Shown: positions 24,248-33,044, counted from the stretch's first letter. The stretch: 60,124 nt of DNA from Melioribacteraceae bacterium (GCA_016342755.1 JAEINS010000027.1:1-60124), one strand, 5' to 3'. The notes: a model not told the origin generated them from the letters alone. Numbers and translations: made by a program.

Positions 24248-25078
24248 ATGCCTGATGTAAATTTAAATATAACCAACCCAAATAAACATATAAGTGAAAC
24301 CTTTAAGATTAAAGGCGATTATTCATCGGACGAAAAACAGAAACTTCAAAAAAGCGCAAGAGATTTTGAAAGTTTACTAACTTCGTTAATGATGAAAAGT
24401 ATGACTAAATCCGCCGGTGGTTTATTTGGTGAAAATAATTATGGTGGTGATATTCTTGATACGGTATTCGAAGAAAAGATTGCAAGTTACATGACCGAAA
24501 GTAAAGGATTAGGAGTGGCTGATATGATCTATAAAAACATTACCGGTGAAGAGCTTCCAGATTTGATGAAGTTAAATAGTAAAGAAATTAATTTTGCAGA
24601 ATTCAAATTTGCAAAAAGAGAAATACCAAAGTTAAATAAGTCTGAAAATGATTATCCCACAATAAAGCCCAGCAGTAAAGCAGTAGACAGGCTTAAAGAT
24701 TATGAGGATATTATTGATAAGGCTTCTGAGAAATATGGAGTTGATAAAAATATTATTAAGTCGATAATACTTACAGAAAGTGCGGCAAATCCAAAAGCCA
24801 TTTCAACAGCCCGGGCAAAGGGTTTAATGCAGTTAATGGATTCAACAGCCAGAGATATGGGTGTAAATGATGCTTTTAATCCGGAAGAAAATATTTTTGG
24901 CGGCACTAAATATTTTGCAAAAATGCATCAGCAATATAAAGGGGATACTAAACTGGCACTTGCTGCATATAATGCGGGTCCTGGAAATGTTGCTAAATAC
25001 GATGGTGTTCCGCCTTTTAACGAAACTAAGAATTATATAGCCAGAGTTTTTGGGTATTTAAATAATATGGAAGAGTAA
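24248..25078 (+). CDS. flgJ: FlgJ-type protein: rod-binding domain fused to lytic transglycosylase
   Basis: FlgJ opens the peptidoglycan and caps the growing rod. Residues about 28-100 form the rod-binding domain ('ARDFESLLTSLMMKSM', 'GGDILDTVFEEKIASYM'). After a linker, residues 155-275 are an SLT transglycosylase domain, with the catalytic Glu177 in 'SIILTESAANPKAIS', 'ARAKGLMQLMDSTARDMGV' and 'LALAAYNAGPGNVAKYDG'. E. coli FlgJ carries a glucosaminidase instead, so this is the alternative fusion. There is no signal peptide, so export probably goes through the flagellar apparatus. Confidence 0.92.
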   Translation: MPDVNLNITNPNKHISETFKIKGDYSSDEKQKLQKSARDFESLLTSLMMKSMTKSAGGLFGENNYGGDILDTVFEEKIASYMTESKGLGVADMIYKNITGEELPDLMKLNSKEINFAEFKFAKREIPKLNKSENDYPTIKPSSKAVDRLKDYEDIIDKASEKYGVDKNIIKSIILTESAANPKAISTARAKGLMQLMDSTARDMGVNDAFNPEENIFGGTKYFAKMHQQYKGDTKLALAAYNAGPGNVAKYDGVPPFNETKNYIARVFGYLNNMEE

Positions 25079-25079
25079 A

Positions 25080-25535
25080 ATGGTACTAGAAAAATTATTT
25101 GAAACTTTAGAAGTTGAGAAGAAGAATCTTCAAAAACTTAAATCAGTAGCTGAAAGAAAGCAGGTAATCTTAGTAAGCTCTGATAGAGAAAAGCTGGAAG
25201 AATGTACTCTGGAAGAAGAAAGATATATTCTTAATGTTAGAAAAGATGAAGCACTGAGAATAAAGATTATTCATGAGTTTTATTTGCAGCTTGGATTAAA
25301 AAGAAACAGTCCTAAATTATCTTTATTGGCAAATTGTTTAAAAGGAAAAGTTGAAGAAACTGTAATTACTTTGTTATCATCGTATGAAAAAGATATAAAG
25401 TCTCTGGTTCTAGAGATATCAATGTTAAATCATAGAAACCTTTTCTTAATTCAGCACTCCAGAAATTTTATTACCGAAACAATAAATATTTTGTTGAAAA
25501 ATAAAAAGAAAGCCCTTTTAGATAGAAGAGTATAA
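25080..25535 (+). CDS. flgN: FlgN-like export chaperone for FlgK and FlgL
   Basis: FlgN keeps the hook-filament junction proteins export-competent. This 151-residue protein is almost all alpha helix, starts one base after flgJ and lies just before flgK and flgL. It matches the FlgN pattern, with an N-terminal helix 'LFETLEVEKKNLQKLKSVAE', then 'KQVILVSSDREKLEE', and a C-terminal long helix 'ISMLNHRNLFLIQHSRNFI'. Sequence conservation in this family is low, so context weighs heavily. Confidence 0.8.
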   Translation: MVLEKLFETLEVEKKNLQKLKSVAERKQVILVSSDREKLEECTLEEERYILNVRKDEALRIKIIHEFYLQLGLKRNSPKLSLLANCLKGKVEETVITLLSSYEKDIKSLVLEISMLNHRNLFLIQHSRNFITETINILLKNKKKALLDRRV

Positions 25536-25537
25536 CT

Positions 25538-26896
25538 ATGAGTATTAATAAATTATTAGATGTTGCCGGCAGAAGTTTGTTTACATATCAGAAAGCACTG
25601 AATGTAACTTCGAATAATATAGTGAATGCGAATAATCCAAATTATTCTAAACGGAGAATTACTATGAGTCAGGTTGCACCTGATCATAGGTTTGGATTAG
25701 GAATTGGTTCCGGAGTAGAGATCTCTGATATTGCACGGGTACGAAATGAACTTACGGATAAACAGATAATTGGCTATAACCATGAATACAGCTATAATAA
25801 CAGATACTCTGAACTTTTAACTCAGGTAGAGCAGCTATATTCTGAGCCGTCGGATTTAGGTGTTTCTAATTTAATGAATGAGTTTTTTAATTCGTGGGAA
25901 GAACTGGCGGTAAATCCTTCTTCAACAGCTTTAAGAAATAATGTAATTAATAGTGCCCAGAAATTTTCATCTAAAGTAAATAGTATTTATGACGGTTATG
26001 AAGTTATTAAAACTGATGTGAAAAAAGAAGCTGAGCAGACTGTTAGCGAAATGAACAATCACATTATGAATATATACAATTTAAATCGTGAAATATATAA
26101 AGCCACAGCAGTTAACAGAAATGCAAACGATTTATTGGATGAAAGAGCGGCTACACTTGAAGAATTAAGTAAACTCGCTAACATTTCTGTAACTTATGAC
26201 GATAATAATGTAGCAAATGTATCAATTGGCGGTTCGTTTGCTGTTGACAGAGTTCATGCGGAAAAATATCTTCTTGCAGAAGAAGATGGTAAGCTAAAAA
26301 TTAAGCCGCACGAAGAATCAGGTGCTATAATGGTTAACAGCGGAAAAATTTCTGCATTGAATGATATATTTTCCAAGAAAATTACAGAGCATAAAGCTTT
26401 GTTAGATAATTTAGCAACAACTGTTATGGATGAAGTAAACAGTATTCATAGTAGCGGGTATTCGCTTCATGAACCACCGGTTACCGGAATAGATTTCTTC
26501 TCGGGTTATGAGCATGGAAAACTTTTTATAAATGAAGATATACTTGCCGACCCAAGATATATAGCTGTATCAGCCGATCAGACAGACGGCAATGGAGAAT
26601 TTGCAAGTGCTATTGGAGCTCTTAAAGATAGAGATACAATGGACGGTTTAACTTTTGAAAGTAAATATTCTGATTTTATTAGCGGAATGGCAAGTGAAAT
26701 TGTACAGCATGATCAGCAAGGACAATCGCTTGGATTAGTTCTTGACCAGTTATCTTTAACTAAGGCCGAGTATTCCGGTGTTTCTACAGATGAAGAAATG
26801 GTTAATGTAATAAAGTTTCAAAGATCATATAATGCTTCAGCAAAATTAATTCAGGTTGCTGATGAATTATTTCAAACAATAATAAATATGGTTTAA
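25538..26896 (+). CDS. flgK: Hook-filament junction protein FlgK (HAP1)
   Basis: FlgK joins hook and filament. The N-terminus 'LLDVAGRSLFTYQKALNVTS', 'NNIVNANNPNYSKRRITMSQ' is diagnostic, with 'NDLLDERAATLEELSKLANI' near residue 200. The C-terminus 'EEMVNVIKFQRSYNASAKLI', 'VADELFQTIINMV' forms the paired coiled coil. At 452 residues it is shorter than the enteric version (about 550), with a reduced middle region. It is followed 2 bases later by flgL. Confidence 0.95.
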   Translation: MSINKLLDVAGRSLFTYQKALNVTSNNIVNANNPNYSKRRITMSQVAPDHRFGLGIGSGVEISDIARVRNELTDKQIIGYNHEYSYNNRYSELLTQVEQLYSEPSDLGVSNLMNEFFNSWEELAVNPSSTALRNNVINSAQKFSSKVNSIYDGYEVIKTDVKKEAEQTVSEMNNHIMNIYNLNREIYKATAVNRNANDLLDERAATLEELSKLANISVTYDDNNVANVSIGGSFAVDRVHAEKYLLAEEDGKLKIKPHEESGAIMVNSGKISALNDIFSKKITEHKALLDNLATTVMDEVNSIHSSGYSLHEPPVTGIDFFSGYEHGKLFINEDILADPRYIAVSADQTDGNGEFASAIGALKDRDTMDGLTFESKYSDFISGMASEIVQHDQQGQSLGLVLDQLSLTKAEYSGVSTDEEMVNVIKFQRSYNASAKLIQVADELFQTIINMV

Positions 26897-26898
26897 TA

Positions 26899-28149
26899 AT
26901 GAGAGTAACCGATTTATCAATTCAGCAGACATATCTAACAAATTATCAGAAGAATAAAAGAACTTTACAAAATATTCAGCAACAGATAACAACACAAAGT
27001 AAAGTTAATACACCTTCCGATAATCCTTTAGCAAATTCAAAAATATTGCGCTTTGGTAATCAGTTAGGAAATTTTAATACTTATAAAAATAATATAAATA
27101 CATCAATTGGATTTGTTCAGAATACTTTGCTGCCTATGGAAGGCATGCAAAATGAAATGAATAAAGTAATAATAGATTTAACGTCTATGAATAATGCTGT
27201 TGTAGATGATAAACTTGATATATATGCACAGAACCTGGATTTAACATTAGCAACTTTATTAGACTTTGCAAATGCCGAGTATGACGGCAGATATGTTTTT
27301 GGGGGAAACGATAGCTCCTCTAAACCGTTCGATTACAATGCGGCAGGTGATAAGGTAGAAGCTAAATTACCCAATATTGGCGGAGAGCATCTTGCCAGAA
27401 TTTCAAAAAACAGCTCTCAAAAAATTAATATTACCGGCCAGGAAATGTTTCAGTCTGTTTATGAACAGAGAGGAAATCTGGATTCTACTTCGGCAATTGG
27501 ATCGGTGGATACAAGTAACGAAACAATTCTTGATGCCGATGGAAATGAATATACCTTAACATATAACTATACAAAAACTGCTGCAAACACTTATGATTTT
27601 AGTTATGATATTACAGATTCAACCGCGGCTTCAGTTGGTTCGGGAACCGTAAACGATCTGGTTTTTAATCCCGCATCTTCCAAATTAACTAGTATAAATG
27701 GCGGTAATCCTGAAGAAATAGAAATAAATATACCTGGAAACAAAATTGAGTTTCAATTTGATTTGACTAATATTAAAGAGAATACTAACCCGACTAATTT
27801 AAATTTAAATAAGAATCAGGATGCTGATATTTTTAATATTTTAATTTCTATGAAAAATAAATTAAACAATGGGGAGCGTCCTAACGATAATCAAGTTAAG
27901 ATGGTAAATAATTTTATGAATCATCTAACAAATAAAATGTCTGAGGTTGGAAATATTAGTAACAAACTTTTGGATGCAGCTGAATTAATTGATTCACAAA
28001 GATTAGCGGTACAGGAATATATGTCTATAGAAAAAGATGTTGATATGGCCGAGGCAATTATCGAATTAGAAACAAGTCAGCATAGTTTGGATATAAATTA
28101 TAAAATATCGAGTATGATATTGCCATCATCACTTTTGGATTACTTATGA
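26899..28149 (+). CDS. flgL: Hook-filament junction protein FlgL (HAP3) with FlaE-like insert
   Basis: FlgL is the second junction protein and has flagellin-like ends: 'RVTDLSIQQTYLTNYQKNKR' with 'INTPSDNPLANSK'-like residues near 37-48, and C-terminal 'AEAIIELETSQHSLDINYKI'. At 416 residues it is longer than the usual 300. The excess is a central domain (about residues 205-292) whose pattern, 'DADGNEYTLTYNYTKTAANT...FSYDI', closely follows the FlaE-like module in this organism's FlgE ('YGDEYKLTTSYEKTGADAW'). It overlaps motA by 4 bases. Confidence 0.93.
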   Translation: MRVTDLSIQQTYLTNYQKNKRTLQNIQQQITTQSKVNTPSDNPLANSKILRFGNQLGNFNTYKNNINTSIGFVQNTLLPMEGMQNEMNKVIIDLTSMNNAVVDDKLDIYAQNLDLTLATLLDFANAEYDGRYVFGGNDSSSKPFDYNAAGDKVEAKLPNIGGEHLARISKNSSQKINITGQEMFQSVYEQRGNLDSTSAIGSVDTSNETILDADGNEYTLTYNYTKTAANTYDFSYDITDSTAASVGSGTVNDLVFNPASSKLTSINGGNPEEIEINIPGNKIEFQFDLTNIKENTNPTNLNLNKNQDADIFNILISMKNKLNNGERPNDNQVKMVNNFMNHLTNKMSEVGNISNKLLDAAELIDSQRLAVQEYMSIEKDVDMAEAIIELETSQHSLDINYKISSMILPSSLLDYL

Positions 28150-28925
28150 TAAATAAGCTTGGTGGATTTAGCGGATTATTTTTAGGACTTGCAGCAATAT
28201 TTGGAGCCTTTTTTCTTGAAGGCGGATCAGCAAAAACGCTTTTTTTAACTGCTCCGCTTTTAATTGTTTTTGGAGGTACTTTTGCTGCAACTATAATTGG
28301 ATTTGGATGGGATAAATTTTCAAGGATTTTAGAGTTAAGCAGAATGGCTTATTTTCCAAGAAATTATGATCTTAAAAAACTAATTCTCACATTTGTAGAT
28401 TTATCAATAGTAGGCAGGCAAGAAGGATTTTTAGCTTTAGAAAAACAATTAGATGAAATGGAATATAACTTTCCCAAAAAAATGATTCGTTTTTTATTGG
28501 ATGGTCACGACTCAGAAGCTTTAGAAAATATTGCTTATACTGAGATAAACGCAATGCAGGACAGACATTTTTCAAATATTTCTCTTTTTTCTAAAATGGG
28601 AGGTTACGCGCCAACAATGGGTATTATTGGAACTGTAATGGGTTTAATAATGACTTTAGCAAATGTGGGTGCGGATCCAAACGAGTTAATAAGAAATATT
28701 GCAACAGCATTTATAGCAACTTTATGGGGGATATTGTCGGCAAATTTAATTTGGTTACCCATTGCTGATAGATTAAAACAATGTCACATAGAAGAGAAAT
28801 ATATGATGGAGATTACTTTGGAGGGGGTTTTGGTTCTACAAAGTGGAGAGATTCCGTCAATAATCAAGATGAGACTGATCAGTATGTTGTCTCAAAGAGA
28901 TCAAGAAGAACTAATAAAACGATAA
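28146..28925 (+). CDS. motA: Flagellar stator protein MotA, first copy (short PomA-like type)
   Basis: MotA forms the ion channel ring of the stator. Four membrane helices are visible. Family elements: 'LIVFGGTFAATIIGF', 'ARQEGFLALEKQLDEM'-like (with Gly-Arg-Gln), 'GGYAPTMGIIGTVMGLIMTL' and 'IATAFIATLWGILSANLIWL'. It ends 'ITLEGVLVLQSGEIPSIIKM' as in MotA and PomA. At 259 residues it belongs to the shorter PomA/B. subtilis type, unlike the second MotA at 30992. Its last 145 bases overlap the annotated start of motB. Confidence 0.93.
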   Translation: MINKLGGFSGLFLGLAAIFGAFFLEGGSAKTLFLTAPLLIVFGGTFAATIIGFGWDKFSRILELSRMAYFPRNYDLKKLILTFVDLSIVGRQEGFLALEKQLDEMEYNFPKKMIRFLLDGHDSEALENIAYTEINAMQDRHFSNISLFSKMGGYAPTMGIIGTVMGLIMTLANVGADPNELIRNIATAFIATLWGILSANLIWLPIADRLKQCHIEEKYMMEITLEGVLVLQSGEIPSIIKMRLISMLSQRDQEELIKR

Positions 28926-29605
28926 GAGCTGATAGTCCTGAAAAGGATGAACAGCATGATAAAGACAGATATTTATTAACTTATGCTGATCTTATTACAC
29001 TTTTATTAGGTCTTTTTATTCTGCTGTATGCAACTTCTAGTATTGATAATGAAAAATACCAGGAAATGCAATCGGCATTTGGAAATCTGTTTGGTGTTCA
29101 AAATAAATTAAAAGAACTACCAAAAGAAGGATTTATAATTACAAAGGAAAATGTTTTTCCTATAAACAGGACAAAAAATATTTTGCAGAGTTTAATTGAT
29201 TCAAGTAACTTATCGCAAAGCATTAATTTAACTTATAATGATAGAGGAATTACAATAAGTATTTTGGAAGATATAATTTTTAGTTCGGGTGAAGCTGAAT
29301 TAAAAACTGAATCTCAAAGACTGCTTAAAGATCTTGCAAAAATTATAAAAGAATTACCAAACGAAGTCAGAATAGAAGGACATACAGATAATTTGCCAAT
29401 AAATAGTACAAGATATCCATCAAACTGGCATTTATCAGTAGAAAGAGCAACAAATACAGCATATTATTTAATGGAAAATGAAGGTATAGATCCGGCAAAA
29501 GTTTCAATTGTAGGATTCTCATCCTACAAACCACTAGCAAGTAATAGCACACCGGAAGGACGTGCTATGAATAGAAGAGTTGATATAGTAATCTTAAAAC
29601 AATAA
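28781..29605 (+). CDS. motB: Flagellar stator protein MotB, first copy
   Basis: MotB anchors the stator to peptidoglycan. A single membrane helix begins at about residue 65 ('YLLTYADLITLLLGLF') with the ion-binding Asp70, followed by a plug and linker. The OmpA-like domain has 'VRIEGHTDNLPINS', 'LSVERATNTAYYLMENEGI' and 'GRAMNRRVDIVIL'. The only ATG, GTG or TTG in frame before the helix is at 28781, inside motA. The N-terminal 48 codons therefore overlap motA in another frame, an unusually long overlap of 145 bases. A non-canonical start nearer the motA stop is the alternative. Confidence 0.88.
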   Translation: MSHRREIYDGDYFGGGFGSTKWRDSVNNQDETDQYVVSKRSRRTNKTIRADSPEKDEQHDKDRYLLTYADLITLLLGLFILLYATSSIDNEKYQEMQSAFGNLFGVQNKLKELPKEGFIITKENVFPINRTKNILQSLIDSSNLSQSINLTYNDRGITISILEDIIFSSGEAELKTESQRLLKDLAKIIKELPNEVRIEGHTDNLPINSTRYPSNWHLSVERATNTAYYLMENEGIDPAKVSIVGFSSYKPLASNSTPEGRAMNRRVDIVILKQ

Positions 29606-29614
29606 AGAAGAGTT

Positions 29615-29998
29615 ATGAAAATTAGAACACAACAATTTGGTGAAATTGAATTCGAAGAAGAAAAAATAATCGAATTTAAAGACGGAGTTCTTGGTTTCGA
29701 AAATTTAACAAAATTCCTTTTGTTAACTGAAGAAAATAGCATATTTTTCTGGTTAACATCTATAGAGGAACCGGAAATTGTTTTCCCATTATTTCCTGTT
29801 AGTATTTTAATGGAAGAATATCCTGAAAAAGAAAATTTTGAAGCTTTTGGGATTGTGAGACTGGATAAGGAAATTAAAAATATAACTATTAATTTAAAAG
29901 GTCCGGTTTATATCAGTCAGGAACAAAAGCGCGGATATCAAAAAATAATCGATAGTGATAAATACGTAATCGATTATCAATTGTTTGTTGAAAATTAA
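29615..29998 (+). CDS. fliW: Flagellar assembly factor FliW
   Basis: FliW binds flagellin and, when released, binds and blocks CsrA, so it couples export to translation of flagellin mRNA. Signatures are 'FGEIEFEEEKIIEFKDGVLG', 'WLTSIEEPEIVFPLFPVSIL' and 'ITINLKGPVYISQEQKRGYQ'. Length is 127 residues. It lies directly before csrA (10 bases), the standard partner pair. The coupling of the two genes implies CsrA control of at least one flagellar mRNA. Confidence 0.96.
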   Translation: MKIRTQQFGEIEFEEEKIIEFKDGVLGFENLTKFLLLTEENSIFFWLTSIEEPEIVFPLFPVSILMEEYPEKENFEAFGIVRLDKEIKNITINLKGPVYISQEQKRGYQKIIDSDKYVIDYQLFVEN

Positions 29999-30008
29999 GA
30001 GTAAGTTT

Positions 30009-30260
30009 ATGCTTGTACTAAAAAGAAAACAAAACGAAAAAATAAGAATCGGTTCAGACATAGTTGTTAACATTATTTCTGTTTCAGATCATCAGGTTAA
30101 AATAGGAATTGATGCTCCTGATGATGTGAAAATTTTAAGGGAAGAAATTTACGAAAAACTTAAAATTCATGCTGTTGAATCAAGTCAGCAGAGTAAAGAA
30201 ATAAATATTAAAGAACTTTCTAGTCTGGATCTGAATAAAATTAATAAGAAAAATCAGTGA
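30009..30260 (+). CDS. csrA: Translational regulator CsrA
   Basis: CsrA is a small dimeric RNA-binding protein that represses translation by binding GGA motifs near ribosome sites. The core is complete: 'MLVLKRKQNEKIRIGSDIVV', 'VKIGIDAPDDVKILREEIYE'. The ATG at 30009 gives the exact family N-terminus; the earlier TTG at 29985 is inside fliW and is rejected. At 83 residues it has a C-terminal extension of the kind required for FliW contact. A likely target is the flgE leader at 3135-3204, as well as a flagellin gene outside the window. Confidence 0.95.
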   Translation: MLVLKRKQNEKIRIGSDIVVNIISVSDHQVKIGIDAPDDVKILREEIYEKLKIHAVESSQQSKEINIKELSSLDLNKINKKNQ

Positions 30261-30982
30261 TAGATAATAATAAAAAAATTAAAATACTTGTAGTTGATGA
30301 TTCCGATATAATACAGGAATCGTTAAAAAACTTATTTGAAAACTACAGTTTTGAAGTCTATATTTGTGCTGATGGTCTCGAAGGAATTAAAGTAGCTACA
30401 GAAATGCAGCCCGATTTAATTTTTCTCGATTTAATGATGCCTAATCTGGACGGCATTAAAATGCTTCAGGTTAAAAAAGTTATAAAGGATATTGAAGCTA
30501 TTCCTGTAGTAGTAATTAGCGCAAATACTGCCAGAAGAAATGTTTTAGCGGCAATGGAAGCCGGAGCGGATAAAGTAATTTCTAAACCGATTAAAAAAGA
30601 AATTGTAATAAAATGTGTTAACGAGATTTTAGGAACTGATTTTCATTCAAATCATACCGGAGTTGGAACAAATATTAGCCGCGATGAAAATAATGAGATA
30701 AAAGATAAACTGGTTGAGTTCTTTCTAAATTCGTTTCCCGCAAAAAAACATAAAATTATGCTTGCTCTCAGATCAAAGGATCAGGCAATATTAAAGAATG
30801 TAGTACACGAGATTAAAGGTGCCGGTGGAACTATGGGGTACCCAAAACTTACAGAACTGAGTGCTGAAATACATGACCGTGAAATTAATTCTGCTACTGA
30901 TTGGGCATTTACAGAATTTAAAGTAAATGAAATTTCGCAGTTAGTGATGCAAATAGAAGAAAATTTTAAAAACAAAAAATAG
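30257..30982 (+). CDS. Response regulator receiver fused to HPt domain
   Basis: A receiver domain (residues about 8-125) with phospho-acceptor Asp58 in 'LIFLDLMMPNLDG' and the conserved 'SKPIKKE' Lys is followed by an HPt domain with His184 in 'NVVHEIKGAGGTMGYPKL'. The protein can thus receive a phosphoryl group and pass it on within one chain, as an intermediate in a phosphorelay. There is no DNA-binding output. The start is GTG, overlapping the csrA stop by 4 bases. It precedes the second stator pair. Its partners may be the other receivers and the PAS kinase downstream. Confidence 0.88.
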   Translation: MIDNNKKIKILVVDDSDIIQESLKNLFENYSFEVYICADGLEGIKVATEMQPDLIFLDLMMPNLDGIKMLQVKKVIKDIEAIPVVVISANTARRNVLAAMEAGADKVISKPIKKEIVIKCVNEILGTDFHSNHTGVGTNISRDENNEIKDKLVEFFLNSFPAKKHKIMLALRSKDQAILKNVVHEIKGAGGTMGYPKLTELSAEIHDREINSATDWAFTEFKVNEISQLVMQIEENFKNKK

Positions 30983-30991
30983 ACAAAAGAT

Positions 30992-31843
30992 ATGTTTATA
31001 ATAATTGGTGCTGTGGTAGTATTAGCTAGTATGATGGGCGGTTTTATGATGGCTGGTGGACAGCCTGCTGTACTTCTTCAATGGTCAGAATTTATAGTAA
31101 TTGGTGGTGTCGGATTTGGTGCTTTAATGATAATGGTTCCAATGCCCACTATTGTTAAGATTTTTGGATATATACCTAAGGCTATGGGGCATAAACATGT
31201 TCATACACATGATAATCTTGATTTATTAAAGGCATTTTATGAGCTCTTTTTATTAGCTCAAAGAGATGGTCTTCTCGCAATTGAAAAGCATATCGAAAAA
31301 CCTGAAGCTAGTGATATATTTTCTAAAAGCCCTATATTAATTGCAAATACATCTGCTGTAACATATGTTTGTGATACTTTAAAAGTTATGCTCTCAGGAG
31401 GTGTTCCTCCTCATGAAGTAGAAGCACTAATGGATATTGAAATTGAAACATATGAAGCTGAACATATGGCTAATGCCCATTTAGTTGCCAAAGTTGGAGA
31501 TGGCTTTCCGGCAATTGGTATTGTTGCGGCTGTTCTTGGTATTATTATTACAATGGGTAGTATTAATGATGGTGCCGAAGCTGTTGGGCATCACGTTGCA
31601 GCTGCTCTGGTTGGAACTTTTCTTGGAATTTTATTATCGTATGGATTTGTTGGTCCTTTAGCTACAAATATTGAACATATGATTTTAGATAATGTCAGGT
31701 TTATGGAAACTATTAAATCTTGTGTTATAGCTTATGCAAAAGGAAACCCTCCAATTGTAGCTGTAGAAATAGGAAGAAGAACGTTGTTTTCTGATTCTAG
31801 ACCAAGTTTTGGTGAATTAGAAGCATACTTGAGAGGTAAATAA
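30992..31843 (+). CDS. motA: Flagellar stator protein MotA, second copy (long type)
   Basis: This 283-residue MotA is of the longer E. coli type: it begins 'FIIIGAVVVLASMMGGFMMA' with 'GGQPAVLLQWSEFIVIGG' and has 'PKAMGHKHVHTHDNLDLLKA' at residues 63-82. It also has 'ANTSAVTYVCDTLKVMLSGG', 'VGDGFPAIGIVAAVLGIIIT' and 'HHVAAALVGTFLGILLSYGF'. It is clearly distinct from the first MotA at 28146. It is joined end to end with its own MotB. Two stator types on one motor are known in some bacteria, where one is H+ and the other Na+ driven. Confidence 0.93.
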   Translation: MFIIIGAVVVLASMMGGFMMAGGQPAVLLQWSEFIVIGGVGFGALMIMVPMPTIVKIFGYIPKAMGHKHVHTHDNLDLLKAFYELFLLAQRDGLLAIEKHIEKPEASDIFSKSPILIANTSAVTYVCDTLKVMLSGGVPPHEVEALMDIEIETYEAEHMANAHLVAKVGDGFPAIGIVAAVLGIIITMGSINDGAEAVGHHVAAALVGTFLGILLSYGFVGPLATNIEHMILDNVRFMETIKSCVIAYAKGNPPIVAVEIGRRTLFSDSRPSFGELEAYLRGK

Positions 31844-32649
31844 TGGCTGATGGATCAGAAGCTGGCGGCGGCGAAGAGCCGATAATAATAAAAAAAGGGA
31901 AAAAAGGAGGAGATGCTCCTCATGGTGGTGCATGGAAAGTTGCTTATGCTGATTTTGTTACTGCTATGATGGCACTTTTTATTGTGCTTTGGATTTTAGG
32001 TCAGAGTGAAGAAGTTAAACAAAGTGTTTCGGGCTATTTCCAGGATCCAATTGGGTTTAAAGCCGGTGGCGGTAAGAGTATTATAGATATTGGCAGCGGA
32101 AAAGATAAAGGTAAATATGATACTCCGCCCGGAGGAGAAGCTACGGAAGAAGATATAAAAGCTCTTGAAACAAAAAGATTATCCCAAATGGGTAACGATA
32201 TTAAAGAAAGTTTATCAAAAAGTGCTGAATTCCAAAATATAGCGGCACAAGTTGAATTTGAAGTTGTTGATGAAGGCTTAAGAATAGAAATTATGGATTC
32301 ACAAAGCGATGCGTTTTTCCAAATTGGTACTGCTGAATTAAGAGGGGGTGCTGATAAAATGCTGGGATTAATTGGAGCTGAACTAGGAAAGCTAAACAAT
32401 AAAATAGCAGTTGAAGGTCATACAGATGCCAGACCATTTCCCGGCGGTGCGTATGGATATTCAAATTATGAACTAAGCTGTGATAGAGCCAATGCGGCAA
32501 GACGTTCATTGTTAAAAGGTGGTTTAAACGTTTTGCAGATAGAAGAAATAAAAGGGTGGGCTGATAAAAGACTTAGGATGCCGCAGGATCCTAATAATGT
32601 AATTAACAGAAGAATTAGTATAATTGTTAAATATTCAGAAAACCTATGA
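31843..32649 (+). CDS. motB: Flagellar stator protein MotB, second copy
   Basis: The N-terminal basic tail has 'IIIKKGKKGGDAPHGGAWKV', then the membrane helix with Asp37 in 'YADFVTAMMALFIVLWI', close to E. coli MotB. The OmpA-like domain is 'NKIAVEGHTDARPF' with 'SNYELSCDRANAARRSLLKG' and 'NRRISIIVKY'. Length is 268 residues. It shares its first base with the motA stop. Together with the preceding MotA it forms the second stator. The ion used cannot be told from this sequence alone. Confidence 0.93.
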   Translation: MADGSEAGGGEEPIIIKKGKKGGDAPHGGAWKVAYADFVTAMMALFIVLWILGQSEEVKQSVSGYFQDPIGFKAGGGKSIIDIGSGKDKGKYDTPPGGEATEEDIKALETKRLSQMGNDIKESLSKSAEFQNIAAQVEFEVVDEGLRIEIMDSQSDAFFQIGTAELRGGADKMLGLIGAELGKLNNKIAVEGHTDARPFPGGAYGYSNYELSCDRANAARRSLLKGGLNVLQIEEIKGWADKRLRMPQDPNNVINRRISIIVKYSENL

Positions 32650-33044
32650 TGACTCAAAAAATATTAATAGTAGAAGACGATCCTTTTACACAGCAGTTTT
32701 ACACTTATTTGTTTAGTAAAACTGATTATGAAATTATCCAGACAGAAGACGGGGATAAAATTTTACAAATCCTTGATGAAGAGGAAATTACCCTGATTAT
32801 AATGGATATTAACCTTACAAATACGTACTGGGAAGACGAAAAAGTTGACGGTGTATTTATTTCGAAATTTCTAAAAAATAACGAAAGCTATGCAAATATT
32901 CCCATTCTTTTAGTAACTGCTTATCAGAAAAAAACAGGCACTAAAGATATATTTGAAGAAAGTTGTGCCGACGAGTATATTGTAAAACCAATTACAGACT
33001 TTAATGAATTATTGGGCAAAATAAAACAGTTAATAAATGAATAA
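32646..33044 (+). CDS. Stand-alone receiver domain protein
   Basis: This is a single receiver domain of 132 residues with acceptor Asp54 in 'LIIMDINLTNTYW', acidic pair 'EDD' near the start, and Lys in 'YIVKPITDF'. The beta3-alpha3 loop is longer than usual ('NLTNTYWEDEKVDG'), as in some atypical receivers. It is not a clear CheY, since the loop differs. It overlaps motB2 by 4 bases and the next receiver gene by 8. Its likely role is as a diffusible phosphoryl carrier or motor ligand; this is inference. Confidence 0.85.
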   Translation: MMTQKILIVEDDPFTQQFYTYLFSKTDYEIIQTEDGDKILQILDEEEITLIIMDINLTNTYWEDEKVDGVFISKFLKNNESYANIPILLVTAYQKKTGTKDIFEESCADEYIVKPITDFNELLGKIKQLINE

